Of a stretch of 64,000 nt of DNA, positions 56,288-64,000 are shown piece by piece. Positions within the stretch are counted from its first letter, which is position 1; each line of letters begins with the position of its first letter. Under the pieces are notes generated by a model. That model was not told the DNA's origin. It saw only the letters and a program-made list of their open reading frames with translations, and made no database searches. The translations under genes and the position numbers were made by a program. The stretch comes from Motilimonas sp. E26 (GTDB lineage Bacteria > Pseudomonadota > Gammaproteobacteria > Enterobacterales > CBDFNC01), in the NCBI RefSeq assembly GCF_021278025.1, contig NZ_JAIBHJ010000014.1:1-64000 (forward strand), given 5' to 3'.

Positions 56288-56610
56288 TCCCTATTAAGCA
56301 CATAAATGTTTCGCCAGAAATAAGCAACGAGAATCATGACTGTCAATGTCATAGAAATACGCAGGCAAACAAGTTGAATAAATCCAGACCATAGAAAAAT
56401 TCTAGCTACATCAATACGCTTTGCATAGCTACAAAATCACAGAATTAGCCATAATGACAAAGATAATATGATGTGATTGATTATTTTGTATTTGTTTTGA
56501 GCAAATTGTTCTTTTAATGATATTTTAATTGATAAAAATAGCGTGGGAGGGAAGTAAAGGGGAATGAATTCCCCCTTCTTATGATTTAGAGAATGTTAGG
56601 TAAAAAGCTG
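56288..56610. other. Intergenic region between parE end and the GGDEF-EAL gene
   Basis: 323 AT-rich bases. They carry the promoter of the GGDEF-EAL gene and a probable parE terminator near 56557-56577. No open frame or known RNA was recognised. Confidence 0.35.
56557..56577 (-). terminator. Probable terminator of parE
   Basis: GGGGAAT at 56559-56565 pairs with ATTCCCC at 56568-56574. A short CCTTTACTT tail follows on the minus strand. The loop is tight and the T-run weak. Confidence 0.45.
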
Positions 56611-58509
56611 TTAATCCTCAAAAATAGCAGAAGCCATATCACCTTTGGTTTCTAGCCAGTCACGGCGATCAGAGGAACGTTTTTTCGCCAATAGCATATC
56701 CATTAATTGCATGGTTGCTTCAGCGTCATCAACCGTTAATTGCACTAAACGACGAGTATTTGGATCCATGGTCGTTTCACGCAATTGCAATGGGTTCATT
56801 TCACCCAAGCCTTTAAAGCGTTGCACGTTGACTTTGCCTCGCTTTTTCTCGGCTTCAATGCGATCTAATATGCCATTTTTTTCATCTTCATCTAAAGCGT
56901 AATACACGTCTTTACCGACATCGATACGATACAGTGGCGGCATGGCAACATAAACATGCCCAGCATTAACCAACGCGCGAAAATGGCGTACAAATAAGGC
57001 ACACAGCAAGGTTGCAATATGCAGCCCATCTGAGTCAGCATCGGCCAAAATACATATTTTGCCATAGCGTAATCCAGATAAATCCTCAGAGTCAGGATCG
57101 AGACCGATTGCTACCGAGATGTCATGAACTTCTTGAGAGGCAAGCACTTGGCCAGCTTCAACTTCCCAAGTATTAAGAATTTTACCTCGCAGCGGCATGA
57201 TGGCTTGAATGTCACGATCCCGAGCTTGTTTTGCACTGCCGCCAGCTGAGTCCCCTTCCACTAAAAATAACTCACCGCGCATCGGGTCTTGACTTGAACA
57301 ATCAGTCAGTTTGCCCGGCAAGGCTGGGCCTTGGGTGACTTTTTTACGTGCGATTTTTTTGCTTTGGCGTAAACGGCGCTGCGCGTTGTTAATGCACACT
57401 TCCGCTAATTGTTCTGCAATATCGGTATTGCTGTTTAACCATAAGCTAAATGCGTCTTTTACTACACCAGAAACAAATGCCGCACATTGACGTGAGGATA
57501 AACGCTCTTTGGTTTGGCCAGCAAACTGTGGGTCTTGGATCTTAACGGATAAGATGTAAGCACACCGATCCCAAATATCATCGGCAGTTAGCTTCACTCC
57601 CCGTGGTACTAAATTTCTAAATTCACAAAACTCACGCATCGCCTCTAGCAAGCCTTGGCGTAACCCATTAACGTGGGTGCCACCCTGAGCTGTAGGGATC
57701 AAATTGACATAGCTTTCTGTGATTAAATCACCGCCTTCCGGCAACCAACACAAAGCCCAGTCTGCAGCCTCACTATTGGCTGAAAAAGCGCCTACAAATG
57801 GTGTATCTGGTAAGCTTGGCCACTCCTTTACCGCTTCAATTAAGTAATCAGTTAAACCATCTTGGTAGCACCATTCATGCTCGTCTTTGTTAACTTTATC
57901 CTTAAACTTAATGTTTAAACCTGGACACAAAACAGCTTTAGCTTTTAAGTTATGTCGTAAACGCGAAACGGAGAACTTTCCGGAATCAAAATAGCTCACA
58001 TCTGGCCAAAAATGCACACTGGTGCCCGTATTGCGTTTACCGCAAGTGCCGGTGATGGTTAACTCTTCAACTTTGTTACCATTCTCAAAAGCTATTTCAT
58101 ACACTTGCCCATCACGACGTATCGCTACCTCAACCCGCTTTGATAGAGCGTTAACAACAGATATACCCACACCGTGTAAACCACCCGAAAACTGATAGTT
58201 TTTCCCCGAAAATTTGCCGCCAGCATGAAGTTTACAAAATATTAACTCTACCCCTGAAATCCCCTCTTCTGGGTGAATGTCCACTGGCATGCCGCGGCCA
58301 TCATCGATGACTTCTAATGAATGATCGTCATGTAATATCACCGTGATACTGCTGGCATGACCCGCTAAAGCTTCATCGACACTGTTATCAATGACCTCTT
58401 GGCCTAAGTGGTTCGGTCGTTGGGTGTCGGTGTACATGCCGGGACGGCGACGAACAGGCTCAAGGCCATTTAATACTTCTATGGCTTCGGAGTTATACTG
58501 ATTACTCAT
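56611..58509 (-). CDS. parE: DNA topoisomerase IV subunit B
   Basis: 632 residues, the E. coli ParE size. ATPase subunit of topoisomerase IV. GHKL ATPase motifs: EVIDNSVDEALAGHA near 37-51, DDGRGMPVDIHPEEG near 66-80, GGLHGVGISVVNALS near 109-123. TOPRIM domain: LFLVEGDSAGGSAKQARDRD near 410-429, LADADSDGLHIATLLCALF near 487-505. The C-terminal end YGLGEMNP-type text reads FKGLGEMNPLQLRETTMDP near 563-581. It starts 10 bases after yqiA. Confidence 0.97.
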   Translation of the reverse strand: MSNQYNSEAIEVLNGLEPVRRRPGMYTDTQRPNHLGQEVIDNSVDEALAGHASSITVILHDDHSLEVIDDGRGMPVDIHPEEGISGVELIFCKLHAGGKFSGKNYQFSGGLHGVGISVVNALSKRVEVAIRRDGQVYEIAFENGNKVEELTITGTCGKRNTGTSVHFWPDVSYFDSGKFSVSRLRHNLKAKAVLCPGLNIKFKDKVNKDEHEWCYQDGLTDYLIEAVKEWPSLPDTPFVGAFSANSEAADWALCWLPEGGDLITESYVNLIPTAQGGTHVNGLRQGLLEAMREFCEFRNLVPRGVKLTADDIWDRCAYILSVKIQDPQFAGQTKERLSSRQCAAFVSGVVKDAFSLWLNSNTDIAEQLAEVCINNAQRRLRQSKKIARKKVTQGPALPGKLTDCSSQDPMRGELFLVEGDSAGGSAKQARDRDIQAIMPLRGKILNTWEVEAGQVLASQEVHDISVAIGLDPDSEDLSGLRYGKICILADADSDGLHIATLLCALFVRHFRALVNAGHVYVAMPPLYRIDVGKDVYYALDEDEKNGILDRIEAEKKRGKVNVQRFKGLGEMNPLQLRETTMDPNTRRLVQLTVDDAEATMQLMDMLLAKKRSSDRRDWLETKGDMASAIFED

Positions 58510-58519
58510 TGAATTTCCG

Positions 58520-59098
58520 TTACAAATCTAAAAATCGAAGGACAGGATCCAAATAGCGTTCGAAACCAATAAAAGAATGGTCCCCGCCTTGCTCTATGGT
58601 TGTTTTACTTAGTTGATGTTTATTCACAGCTTGCCGATAATCGAGTATCTCATCTCCCATCTGCGTTAATAGCCAAAGCCGCTCGGGATGCGTTACAGGC
58701 TCCACCTCAAGGGATTTAAGGTCTGCCATGTGTTCAATAGTCAGAGTATAAACTTGTTCGGTGTACGGGTGGGTATTTTCACCTAAATAATCCACTAATA
58801 ATTCATATGGCCGTACCGCAGGGTTAATCAGTACCGCATTGGCGCCAAATTCAGCGCTCGCTTTAGTGACTAAATACCCTCCCAAAGAACTGCCAATGAA
58901 GCCTAACTTATGACCGGGGTAACGCGCCACAATGGATTCAATCAGAGCCCAAGCTTGAAGCGGGAAGCAAGGCATTTGTGGACATTCAAAAATAATGTCC
59001 GGCCGCTGCTGCGCAACATATTGCTTCATCTGTTGCACTTTCTGCGACAATGGTGAACTATGAAAGCCGTGAATGTAGATGAGTACTGGCGCCAGCAT
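58520..59098 (-). CDS. yqiA: YqiA-type alpha/beta-hydrolase esterase
   Basis: 192 residues, UPF0227 family. The serine nucleophile lies in GFIGSSLGGYLVTKA near residues 66-80, with the oxyanion region YIHGFHSSPLSQK near 8-20 and the C-terminal histidine in GGDHSFIGFERYL near 171-183. An E. coli YqiA has short-chain esterase activity; the physiological substrate is unknown. Its start shares one base with the cpdA stop, and parE follows after 10 bases. Confidence 0.93.
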   Translation of the reverse strand: MLAPVLIYIHGFHSSPLSQKVQQMKQYVAQQRPDIIFECPQMPCFPLQAWALIESIVARYPGHKLGFIGSSLGGYLVTKASAEFGANAVLINPAVRPYELLVDYLGENTHPYTEQVYTLTIEHMADLKSLEVEPVTHPERLWLLTQMGDEILDYRQAVNKHQLSKTTIEQGGDHSFIGFERYLDPVLRFLDL

Positions 59099-59925
59099 TA
59101 ATAGCCTGTGGCGTCAGCATCGCCTGAATAAAAAGCACCATTTAATCTGTGTACCTGAGTGTCAATATTGCCATTTGGCAATAAAGCAAGGTAACGCCAA
59201 CCAGGCCCTTGCTTGTCTAAAGCAAACTCATCTGAATTAGGCTTAAATTGAATGCAGGTTGACGGCGTGGCCAACAAACGTAATTGATCGTATTGCTGGT
59301 CCATCTCTTGATGAATATGACCACAAAGCAATCCTTTTACTTGTTGGTATTGACCTAATAGATCAAACAGTTCGTCGGCATTTTTCAAATCATGTTGATC
59401 CAGCCAAGCACAACCTGCGGGTATTGCATGGTGATGCAATAAAACTAACGCATATTTTTCTGGATATTCGTCCAAGGCCGTTTTTAACATTTCGAGCTGC
59501 GCGGTGCTTAATTGGCCATGTGGCACACCCATTACCTGGGTATCCAACAAAATCACTTGCCAATATTCAGAGACTAGCTGCTTAGCAGGAGCAATGCCCG
59601 CTTGGTCAAATGCCGACATCATCGCTGGTTGAAAGTCATGGTTACCCGGTAACCAAAAACAGGGCTCAGAAAGGTTTTGCATCTGCTCAGCAAACAGCGC
59701 ATAAGATTCTGAGCTGTGGTCTTGAGAAATGTCTCCCGTTGCCAATACCGCCTGAATCGATCTTTTTTGCGCAGCCACTTCACCCATTACAGCTAAAAAG
59801 CTGTCACGAGTATTCACACCTAATAACTCGCCTTCAGGCTTCCCGAAAAGGTGGGTATCAGTAATTTGTAAAAAAGTTAATACCCCATCGGCATCAACGT
59901 CTAACTGGGTTTTATTTTGAGTCAT
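59098..59925 (-). CDS. cpdA: 3',5'-cyclic AMP phosphodiesterase CpdA
   Basis: 275 residues from the ATG at 59925, which overlaps the upstream gene by 14 bases; starts at 59958 or 59964 are possible but overlap more. Calcineurin-like metallophosphatase: metal motifs LQITDTHLFGK near 19-29, ATGDISQD near 62-69, LPGNHDFQPA near 92-101, LLHHHAIP near 161-168, GLLCGHIHQE near 199-208. Lowers cAMP and so affects CRP-controlled genes. Conserved nudF-yqiB-cpdA-yqiA-parE order. Confidence 0.93.
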   Translation of the reverse strand: MTQNKTQLDVDADGVLTFLQITDTHLFGKPEGELLGVNTRDSFLAVMGEVAAQKRSIQAVLATGDISQDHSSESYALFAEQMQNLSEPCFWLPGNHDFQPAMMSAFDQAGIAPAKQLVSEYWQVILLDTQVMGVPHGQLSTAQLEMLKTALDEYPEKYALVLLHHHAIPAGCAWLDQHDLKNADELFDLLGQYQQVKGLLCGHIHQEMDQQYDQLRLLATPSTCIQFKPNSDEFALDKQGPGWRYLALLPNGNIDTQVHRLNGAFYSGDADATGY

Positions 59926-60358
59926 TAGCTTTGAATATTTGTTGGCGGCAATAGCCATGTTCAATACAAAACTTCAACCAATCTGCCAAAAACAAATTCA
60001 CTTGAAGCTTTTCATCCTTGTGATGCATTTTATCATTCGGGTAATCATATTTCGGCTGTAAATGAAAAATATGCTGACTAGCACACACTTCGGCGAGTTT
60101 TGCATCGTGATAAAGTCGTATACGGACGATCGGGGTCATAAAATCAGGCTGATTTTCACATGACTGACGCATCCTTAACAAGCTGGTGTAAGGGCTTTGT
60201 TCCAAAACATCGATCTGATAGTCAATATTTTGTCCTGCTGAAAAGGAATAACATTGGCGGCGCGCAAAACTTGCCGGCAATAGTTTAATTAATTGCAGGT
60301 AATTCGTTTCACATAAGCGCATAAAGCGTGATAAATCAGGCGTGTATTTTTTAACCAC
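59912..60358 (-). CDS. yqiB: DUF1249 family protein YqiB
   Basis: 148 residues from the GTG at 60358 (then V-K-K-Y-T-P-D, as the family begins); a GTG at 60367 directly after the nudF stop is the alternative. It resembles E. coli YqiB: YTPDLSRFMRLCETNYLQLI near 5-24, RIRLYHDAKLAEVCASQHIF near 80-99, YDYPNDKMHHKDEKLQVNLF near 104-123, ADWLKFCIEHG near 125. Function unknown. Packed between nudF and cpdA. Confidence 0.92.
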   Translation of the reverse strand: MVKKYTPDLSRFMRLCETNYLQLIKLLPASFARRQCYSFSAGQNIDYQIDVLEQSPYTSLLRMRQSCENQPDFMTPIVRIRLYHDAKLAEVCASQHIFHLQPKYDYPNDKMHHKDEKLQVNLFLADWLKFCIEHGYCRQQIFKANDSK

Positions 60359-60367
60359 TATGCCCAC

Positions 60368-61000
60368 TCACGACCCCCATTCTGCTGTTACTTGATCAAA
60401 ATTTAGTGCTAACCACTGTAAAGCTATCACAGTTGCCGCATTATTTATAACGCCTTGTTGCAACAGTTTCATTGCACCGCTGCGAGATATCACTTGCACC
60501 CGAATATCCTCGCCTTCATCAGCAAGGCCATGCAAACCACTGGCTTGACTTGAATCCACCTCAGCTAAAAACAACTCTAGCCGCTCAGTTGAACCACCTG
60601 GGCTAGCTAAATAACTTAGCATCGGCATCATTCTTCCAGGCGTCACCCCCGCTTCCTCTACCGCCTCTCTGCGCACTACTTCATCCGGTGCCTCACCAGG
60701 CTCGATAATGCCCGCCACCATTTCCAATAGCCAAGGATTGTCACAAGTCTCCAATGCGCCAAAACGAAATTGTTCAACCAACACCAACTTATCACGAGGT
60801 AAATCATATAACAGCACAGCCGCAGCATGGCCACGCTCAAAAACTTCCCGCTCAATTTCAGCACTCCAACCTCCGGCAAATAAGCGATGCTTAAAGCGGT
60901 AGCTATTGGCTTTAAAAAAGCCTTTATATAGGCTTTTTTGGCTTAAAATCTCCACATCATTACGATTAAATGTGTTTTTTTGCTGATTATTATCACTCAT
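60368..61000 (-). CDS. nudF: ADP-ribose pyrophosphatase
   Basis: 210 residues, matching E. coli NudF. Hydrolyses ADP-ribose to AMP and ribose 5-phosphate. The Nudix box is intact: GIIEPGEAPDEVVRREAVEE then AGV near residues 96-118, including the REAVEE catalytic glutamates. The N-terminal GGWSAEIEREVFERGHAAAV stretch near 43-62 and SPGGSTERLELFLAEVD near 133-149 are NudF features. First gene of the leftward run, divergent from tolC. Confidence 0.94.
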   Translation of the reverse strand: MSDNNQQKNTFNRNDVEILSQKSLYKGFFKANSYRFKHRLFAGGWSAEIEREVFERGHAAAVLLYDLPRDKLVLVEQFRFGALETCDNPWLLEMVAGIIEPGEAPDEVVRREAVEEAGVTPGRMMPMLSYLASPGGSTERLELFLAEVDSSQASGLHGLADEGEDIRVQVISRSGAMKLLQQGVINNAATVIALQWLALNFDQVTAEWGS

Positions 61001-61198
61001 GATTTACTTAATCCCGAAAAGCTTGATATTGTTAACAATAAATTCTTACATTAGAGCCAAAACGATACGCTATCATAGTGCTTTAGACCAAGCATCTATG
61101 AGAAGTCATTGATAAACGTTTAGCGGTTCATCCATGCACTTCATTCATCGTAGCCAGTGGCCATTTAATTATCTCAGATATAAATAGGAAAAGTTGAA

Positions 61199-62521
61199 AT
61201 GAAACGAACCTTACTCAGTATCGCTACTTTAGTGGGTTTATATAGCCTAAGTAGTTTAGCCCTTGCCGATGACATTCAACAAATTTATGAACAAGCTAAA
61301 ACTAAAGACCCCTTGATCTTACAAGCACTGGCCAACCGCGATTCTGCATTTGAGAAAATAAACGAAAGCCGCGCCAGCTTATTACCGCAAATAGGTTTAG
61401 GTCTTAGTGCAGGTTACACTGTAACGAACAAAAATGATGCCGGCACCAAAAGTGACCTTGGTGGCCAAGTTCAACTAAGTCAGGCGCTTTACCGTGAAGA
61501 TTACTGGACCACATTAACCTTAACCGAAAAAGCCGCTACTCAAGCCGATACCATTTACGGCAGCCAAGCACAGCAACTGATTCTACGTACCTCAAAAGCG
61601 TACTTTGATGTACTGCGTGCAAAAGACGCTTTATCTGCGGTTGAAGCAAACAAGCGTGCTGTTGCTCGTCAACTAGAACAAACTAAGCAACGCTTTGAGG
61701 TTGGCCTAACTGCAATTACCGACGTACATGAAGCGCAAGCGGAGCATGACCGCACCTTAGCCAATGAAATTCAAGCGCGCAATGCTCTTACCAACAGCTA
61801 TGAAGCACTGCGTGAGCTAACGGGGGTTGAAGTACGTGAAATCAACGAACTAAATATCGAGCGTTTTAGCCCGATTATGCCAGAAGGTAACTCTGCACTC
61901 TGGCTAACCAAAGCCGAAAACGAAAACTTACAACTGCACACTCAGCGTATTGCCAAAGACATAGCTAAAACACAAATTGAGTTAGCTGAAACGGGTAACT
62001 CTCCGACGGTTGATTTTGTTGCTGGCGTGGGGGTAAATAACTCAAACTACAAAAACAACAACCCAAGCGACGGCTCATTAAGTAGCGGCAACATAGGCGT
62101 TAACTTCAATATGCCACTTTACACTGGTGGCGCAGTAACGTCTCGTGTCAAACAAGCGCAATTTAACTATGTTGCTGCGAGCGAAGAGTTAGAACGTATT
62201 TACCGTAACGTTCAAACTGAAATTCGCAGTAACTACAACAACGTAGGCGCAGCAATCAGTACAATCAAAGCTTATGAACAAACAGTTGTTTCTTCAGAAA
62301 GTGCGTTAAAAGCAACGGAAGCTGGTTTTGAAGTGGGCACTCGTACCATTGTTGATGTCCTCGATGCCACTCGTAAGCTGTATGAATCGAAAGACTTATT
62401 ATCAAACGCTCGCTACGATTACATTCTAAGTATGCTTAACCTTAAATTTGCAGCGGGTGATTTATCTGAAATAGATATCGCGACCATCAATTCTGGCCTG
62501 CAGTCGCCAACAAGCAACTAA
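61199..62521 (+). CDS. tolC: Outer-membrane efflux and type I secretion channel TolC
   Basis: 440 residues. Signal peptide ends near LSSLALA (residue 23). Outer-membrane factor repeats: DDIQQIYEQAKTKDPLILQA, shortened to IYEQAKTKDPLILQALANR near 29-47, ITDVHEAQAEHDRTLANEI near 176-194 and, in the second half, MPLYTGGAVTSRVKQAQFNY near 304-323 and GFEVGTRTIVDVLDATRKLY near 379-398. Forms the trimeric channel for drug efflux pumps and type I secretion, so it could in principle export the adhesin at 1-3999, though LapA-type systems usually have their own channel. Divergent from nudF, as in relatives. Confidence 0.96.
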   Translation: MKRTLLSIATLVGLYSLSSLALADDIQQIYEQAKTKDPLILQALANRDSAFEKINESRASLLPQIGLGLSAGYTVTNKNDAGTKSDLGGQVQLSQALYREDYWTTLTLTEKAATQADTIYGSQAQQLILRTSKAYFDVLRAKDALSAVEANKRAVARQLEQTKQRFEVGLTAITDVHEAQAEHDRTLANEIQARNALTNSYEALRELTGVEVREINELNIERFSPIMPEGNSALWLTKAENENLQLHTQRIAKDIAKTQIELAETGNSPTVDFVAGVGVNNSNYKNNNPSDGSLSSGNIGVNFNMPLYTGGAVTSRVKQAQFNYVAASEELERIYRNVQTEIRSNYNNVGAAISTIKAYEQTVVSSESALKATEAGFEVGTRTIVDVLDATRKLYESKDLLSNARYDYILSMLNLKFAAGDLSEIDIATINSGLQSPTSN

Positions 62522-62536
62522 GTTAGTTCATCAGAA

Positions 62537-62563
62537 ACAAAAAACCCGCCGCGGCGGGTTTTT
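62537..62563. terminator. Bidirectional terminator between tolC and hldE
   Basis: AAAACCCGCC at 62541-62550 pairs with GGCGGGTTTT at 62553-62562 (the whole is symmetric CCCGCCGCGGCGGG), with T-runs both ways. Serves tolC and, for hldE, lies beyond the 3' repeats. Confidence 0.9.
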
Positions 62564-62610
62564 TATTGGTGTGCCTTCAATGGCTATTAGTTTTAATCAT
62601 TGAAAAATTT

Positions 62611-62840
62611 TAGCCTCGCTCGTTACGAATAGTTTTGATTATTTCAGTTGTTGAGCAACCATCTTCAACGATTACAATGACCAATTTTAGAAATTTTCGC
62701 CTCGCTCGTTACGAATAGTTTTGATTATTTCAGTGGTTGAGCAACTATCTTCAGCGATTACAATGACCAATTTTAGAAATTTTCGCCTCGCTCGTTACGA
62801 ATAGTTTTGATTATTTCAGTGGTTGAGCAACCATCTTCAA
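62611..62840 (-). repeat. Three tandem 86-bp copies of the hldE 3' end
   Basis: The stretch coding [15 protein letters not shown] occurs inside hldE (CCTCGCTCGTTACG at 62786) and again at 62700 and 62614, exactly 86 bp apart. The two distal copies lie after the hldE stop (62773-62775) and are offset in frame because 86 is not a multiple of 3. Each can be read as [20 protein letters not shown] ending in its own TAA. Copies differ at only a few bases. Confidence 0.9.
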
Positions 62841-64000
62841 ATTGCAGCACTTTTACCTCACCACCATTAGCTAATACTTCGGCACCGCCCGCAATTTGTT
62901 CTATTTTATAATCGCCACCTTTTACTAAAATATCCGGCAATACCTCTCCAATTAAACGCTGCGGCGTGTCTTCACTGAACGGCACTACCCAATCAACTGC
63001 GCCAAGGCCTGCAAGTACAGCCATGCGGCGATCAACGGGATTAACCGGACGCCCCTCTCCTTTTAATGCCCGTACTGATTCATCTGTGTTTACAGCAACG
63101 ATTAAGCGTGCGCCCAATTCGCGAGCGCTGTTTAAGTACGAGACATGACCAGCATGAATAATGTCAAAACAACCATTGGTCATCACCACTTTTTCACCAC
63201 GACTTTTCGCGGCGGCCACTGCCAATTTTAGCTGTGGCTCAGATAACACACCAAAGCCTGTCTCTTGTTGGCTATAAACAGCATTGGCTAGCTCAATTAA
63301 ACTCACCGTTGAAGTACCAAGTTTACCCACTACAACGCCTGCCGCTGCATTGGCAAGGGCACAAGAAGTTTCAATCGTTGCGCCAGACGACAACGCAGAA
63401 GCCAACACCGAAATCACGGTATCCCCAGCACCTGTTACATCAAACACTTCTTTGGCTTGCGCAGGTAAATGAAGCACAGTTTGATCATCTTTAATCAAGG
63501 TCATGCCGTGCTCACTGCGAGTAACTAATATCGCTTTAATCTCGAACTTGGCTAGCAATGCTAGGCCTTTCTCTACAATTTGTTCATCAGTTGTACAACG
63601 ACCGACCACAGCTTCAAACTCTGAGAAGTTAGGCGTTAATAGTGTCGCGCCGCGGTACTTCTCAAAGTCAGATCCTTTTGGATCAACTAGAATTTGCGCG
63701 CCCACGCCTTTAGCCGCTTTTATCATTTGCGCCACTTCAACTAAAGCACCTTTAGCATAATCAGAAAACACTACCACAGGCGCATAGTTAATATTTTGTG
63801 CCACACGCTCAAGTAATGGCTTGGGATCCGTTTCGTGAAATTCTTCTTCAAAGTCTAAGCGGATCAACTGTTGGTGGCGACTGATCACTCGTAATTTGGT
63901 AATAGTCGGAAAGCCTGCTAAGCGCTCAAAATCCGCACTAATGTGCATACTCTCTAATTTTCTGGCTAAGGTTTCAGCCGCTTCATCTTGCCCTGTTAAA
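62773..64000 (-). CDS. hldE: Bifunctional heptose 7-phosphate kinase / heptose 1-phosphate adenylyltransferase (5' end off window)
   Basis: The frame is open to the right edge, reading [20 protein letters not shown] there, so the start lies about 75 codons beyond. Makes ADP-heptose for lipopolysaccharide inner core. PfkB kinase part: [24 protein letters not shown] and the catalytic [17 protein letters not shown]. Adenylyltransferase part: [20 protein letters not shown] with HAGH, then [17 protein letters not shown], and the C-terminal [18 protein letters not shown]. The last 25 codons are repeated twice more just after the stop. Confidence 0.96.
   Translation of the reverse strand, partial: LTGQDEAAETLARKLESMHISADFERLAGFPTITKLRVISRHQQLIRLDFEEEFHETDPKPLLERVAQNINYAPVVVFSDYAKGALVEVAQMIKAAKGVGAQILVDPKGSDFEKYRGATLLTPNFSEFEAVVGRCTTDEQIVEKGLALLAKFEIKAILVTRSEHGMTLIKDDQTVLHLPAQAKEVFDVTGAGDTVISVLASALSSGATIETSCALANAAAGVVVGKLGTSTVSLIELANAVYSQQETGFGVLSEPQLKLAVAAAKSRGEKVVMTNGCFDIIHAGHVSYLNSARELGARLIVAVNTDESVRALKGEGRPVNPVDRRMAVLAGLGAVDWVVPFSEDTPQRLIGEVLPDILVKGGDYKIEQIAGGAEVLANGGEVKVLQFEDGCSTTEIIKTIRNERGENF

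Noticed and set aside
1-64000. CRISPR arrays, tRNA/rRNA genes, IS elements, prophage or integron
   Set aside because: No evenly spaced short repeats with unique spacers, no cloverleaf or rRNA cores, and no transposase, integrase or phage structural gene were seen. The only repeats are adhesin domains, the pqi junction and the hldE 3' end.

Overview
The window reads as chromosomal DNA of a marine gammaproteobacterium of the Alteromonadales type. The support is gene content and order: metK-sprT-endA-rsmE-gshB-yqgE-ruvX; nrdR-ribD-ribE-ribBA-ribH-nusB-thiL-pgpA; xseB-ispA-dxs; nudF-yqiB-cpdA-yqiA-parE divergent from tolC; sodium-type stator genes pomAB; a DUF3545 micro-protein; and a LapA-type giant adhesin. 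I see no tRNA, rRNA, CRISPR array, IS element or prophage. Nearly all genes are housekeeping genes with intact catalytic motifs.

Layout. 1-3999 (-): N-terminal part of a repeat-rich surface adhesin running off the left edge, with a LapG-type PAAG cleavage site. 4343-9206 (-): fba, pgk, tkt (no epd). 9511-16347 (+): a CLC family protein, then metK to ruvX. 16433-18868 (-): OmpA-like lipoprotein and an AGCS symporter. 19134-21579 (+): talB, DUF3545, a secreted chitin-binding-like protein. 21665-23840: yajQ, a VanZ-like protein, panE, a VOC-like protein. 23943-26985 (-): a vitamin B12 ABC importer (ATPase, binding protein, permease) behind a cobalamin riboswitch with a 15-codon leader ORF. 27067-30542 (-): a nitrilase-like gene remnant, thiI, pomB, pomA. 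30758-33781 (+): xseB, ispA, dxs. 33829-36073 (-): orphan peptide-binding protein and an unknown membrane protein. 36298-39837 (+): pqiABC. 39903-48635 (-): Na+/H+ antiporter, pgpA to nrdR, glyA. 48999-50306 (+): cryptochrome DASH. 50426-61000 (-): rraB, plsC, parC, a GGDEF/EAL protein, parE, yqiA, cpdA, yqiB, nudF. 61199-62521 (+): tolC. 62773-64000 (-): hldE, running off the right edge.

How genes work together. fba, pgk, tkt and talB cover lower glycolysis/gluconeogenesis and the non-oxidative pentose phosphate pathway. ribD, ribE, ribBA and ribH make riboflavin. ispA and dxs make isoprenoids; Dxs also feeds thiamine, with thiI and thiL. The adhesin, the GGDEF/EAL protein and YajQ all touch c-di-GMP biology, and TolC could serve type I export; these links are inference.

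No clearly new multi-gene system stands out. The best second-look items are: a RibD whose deaminase zinc site is degraded; a CLC protein lacking both gating glutamates; a three-copy 86-bp duplication of the hldE 3' end; an 83-bp duplication at the pqiA/pqiB junction creating a small ORF; the leader ORF behind the B12 riboswitch; and the truncated nitrilase-like remnant.
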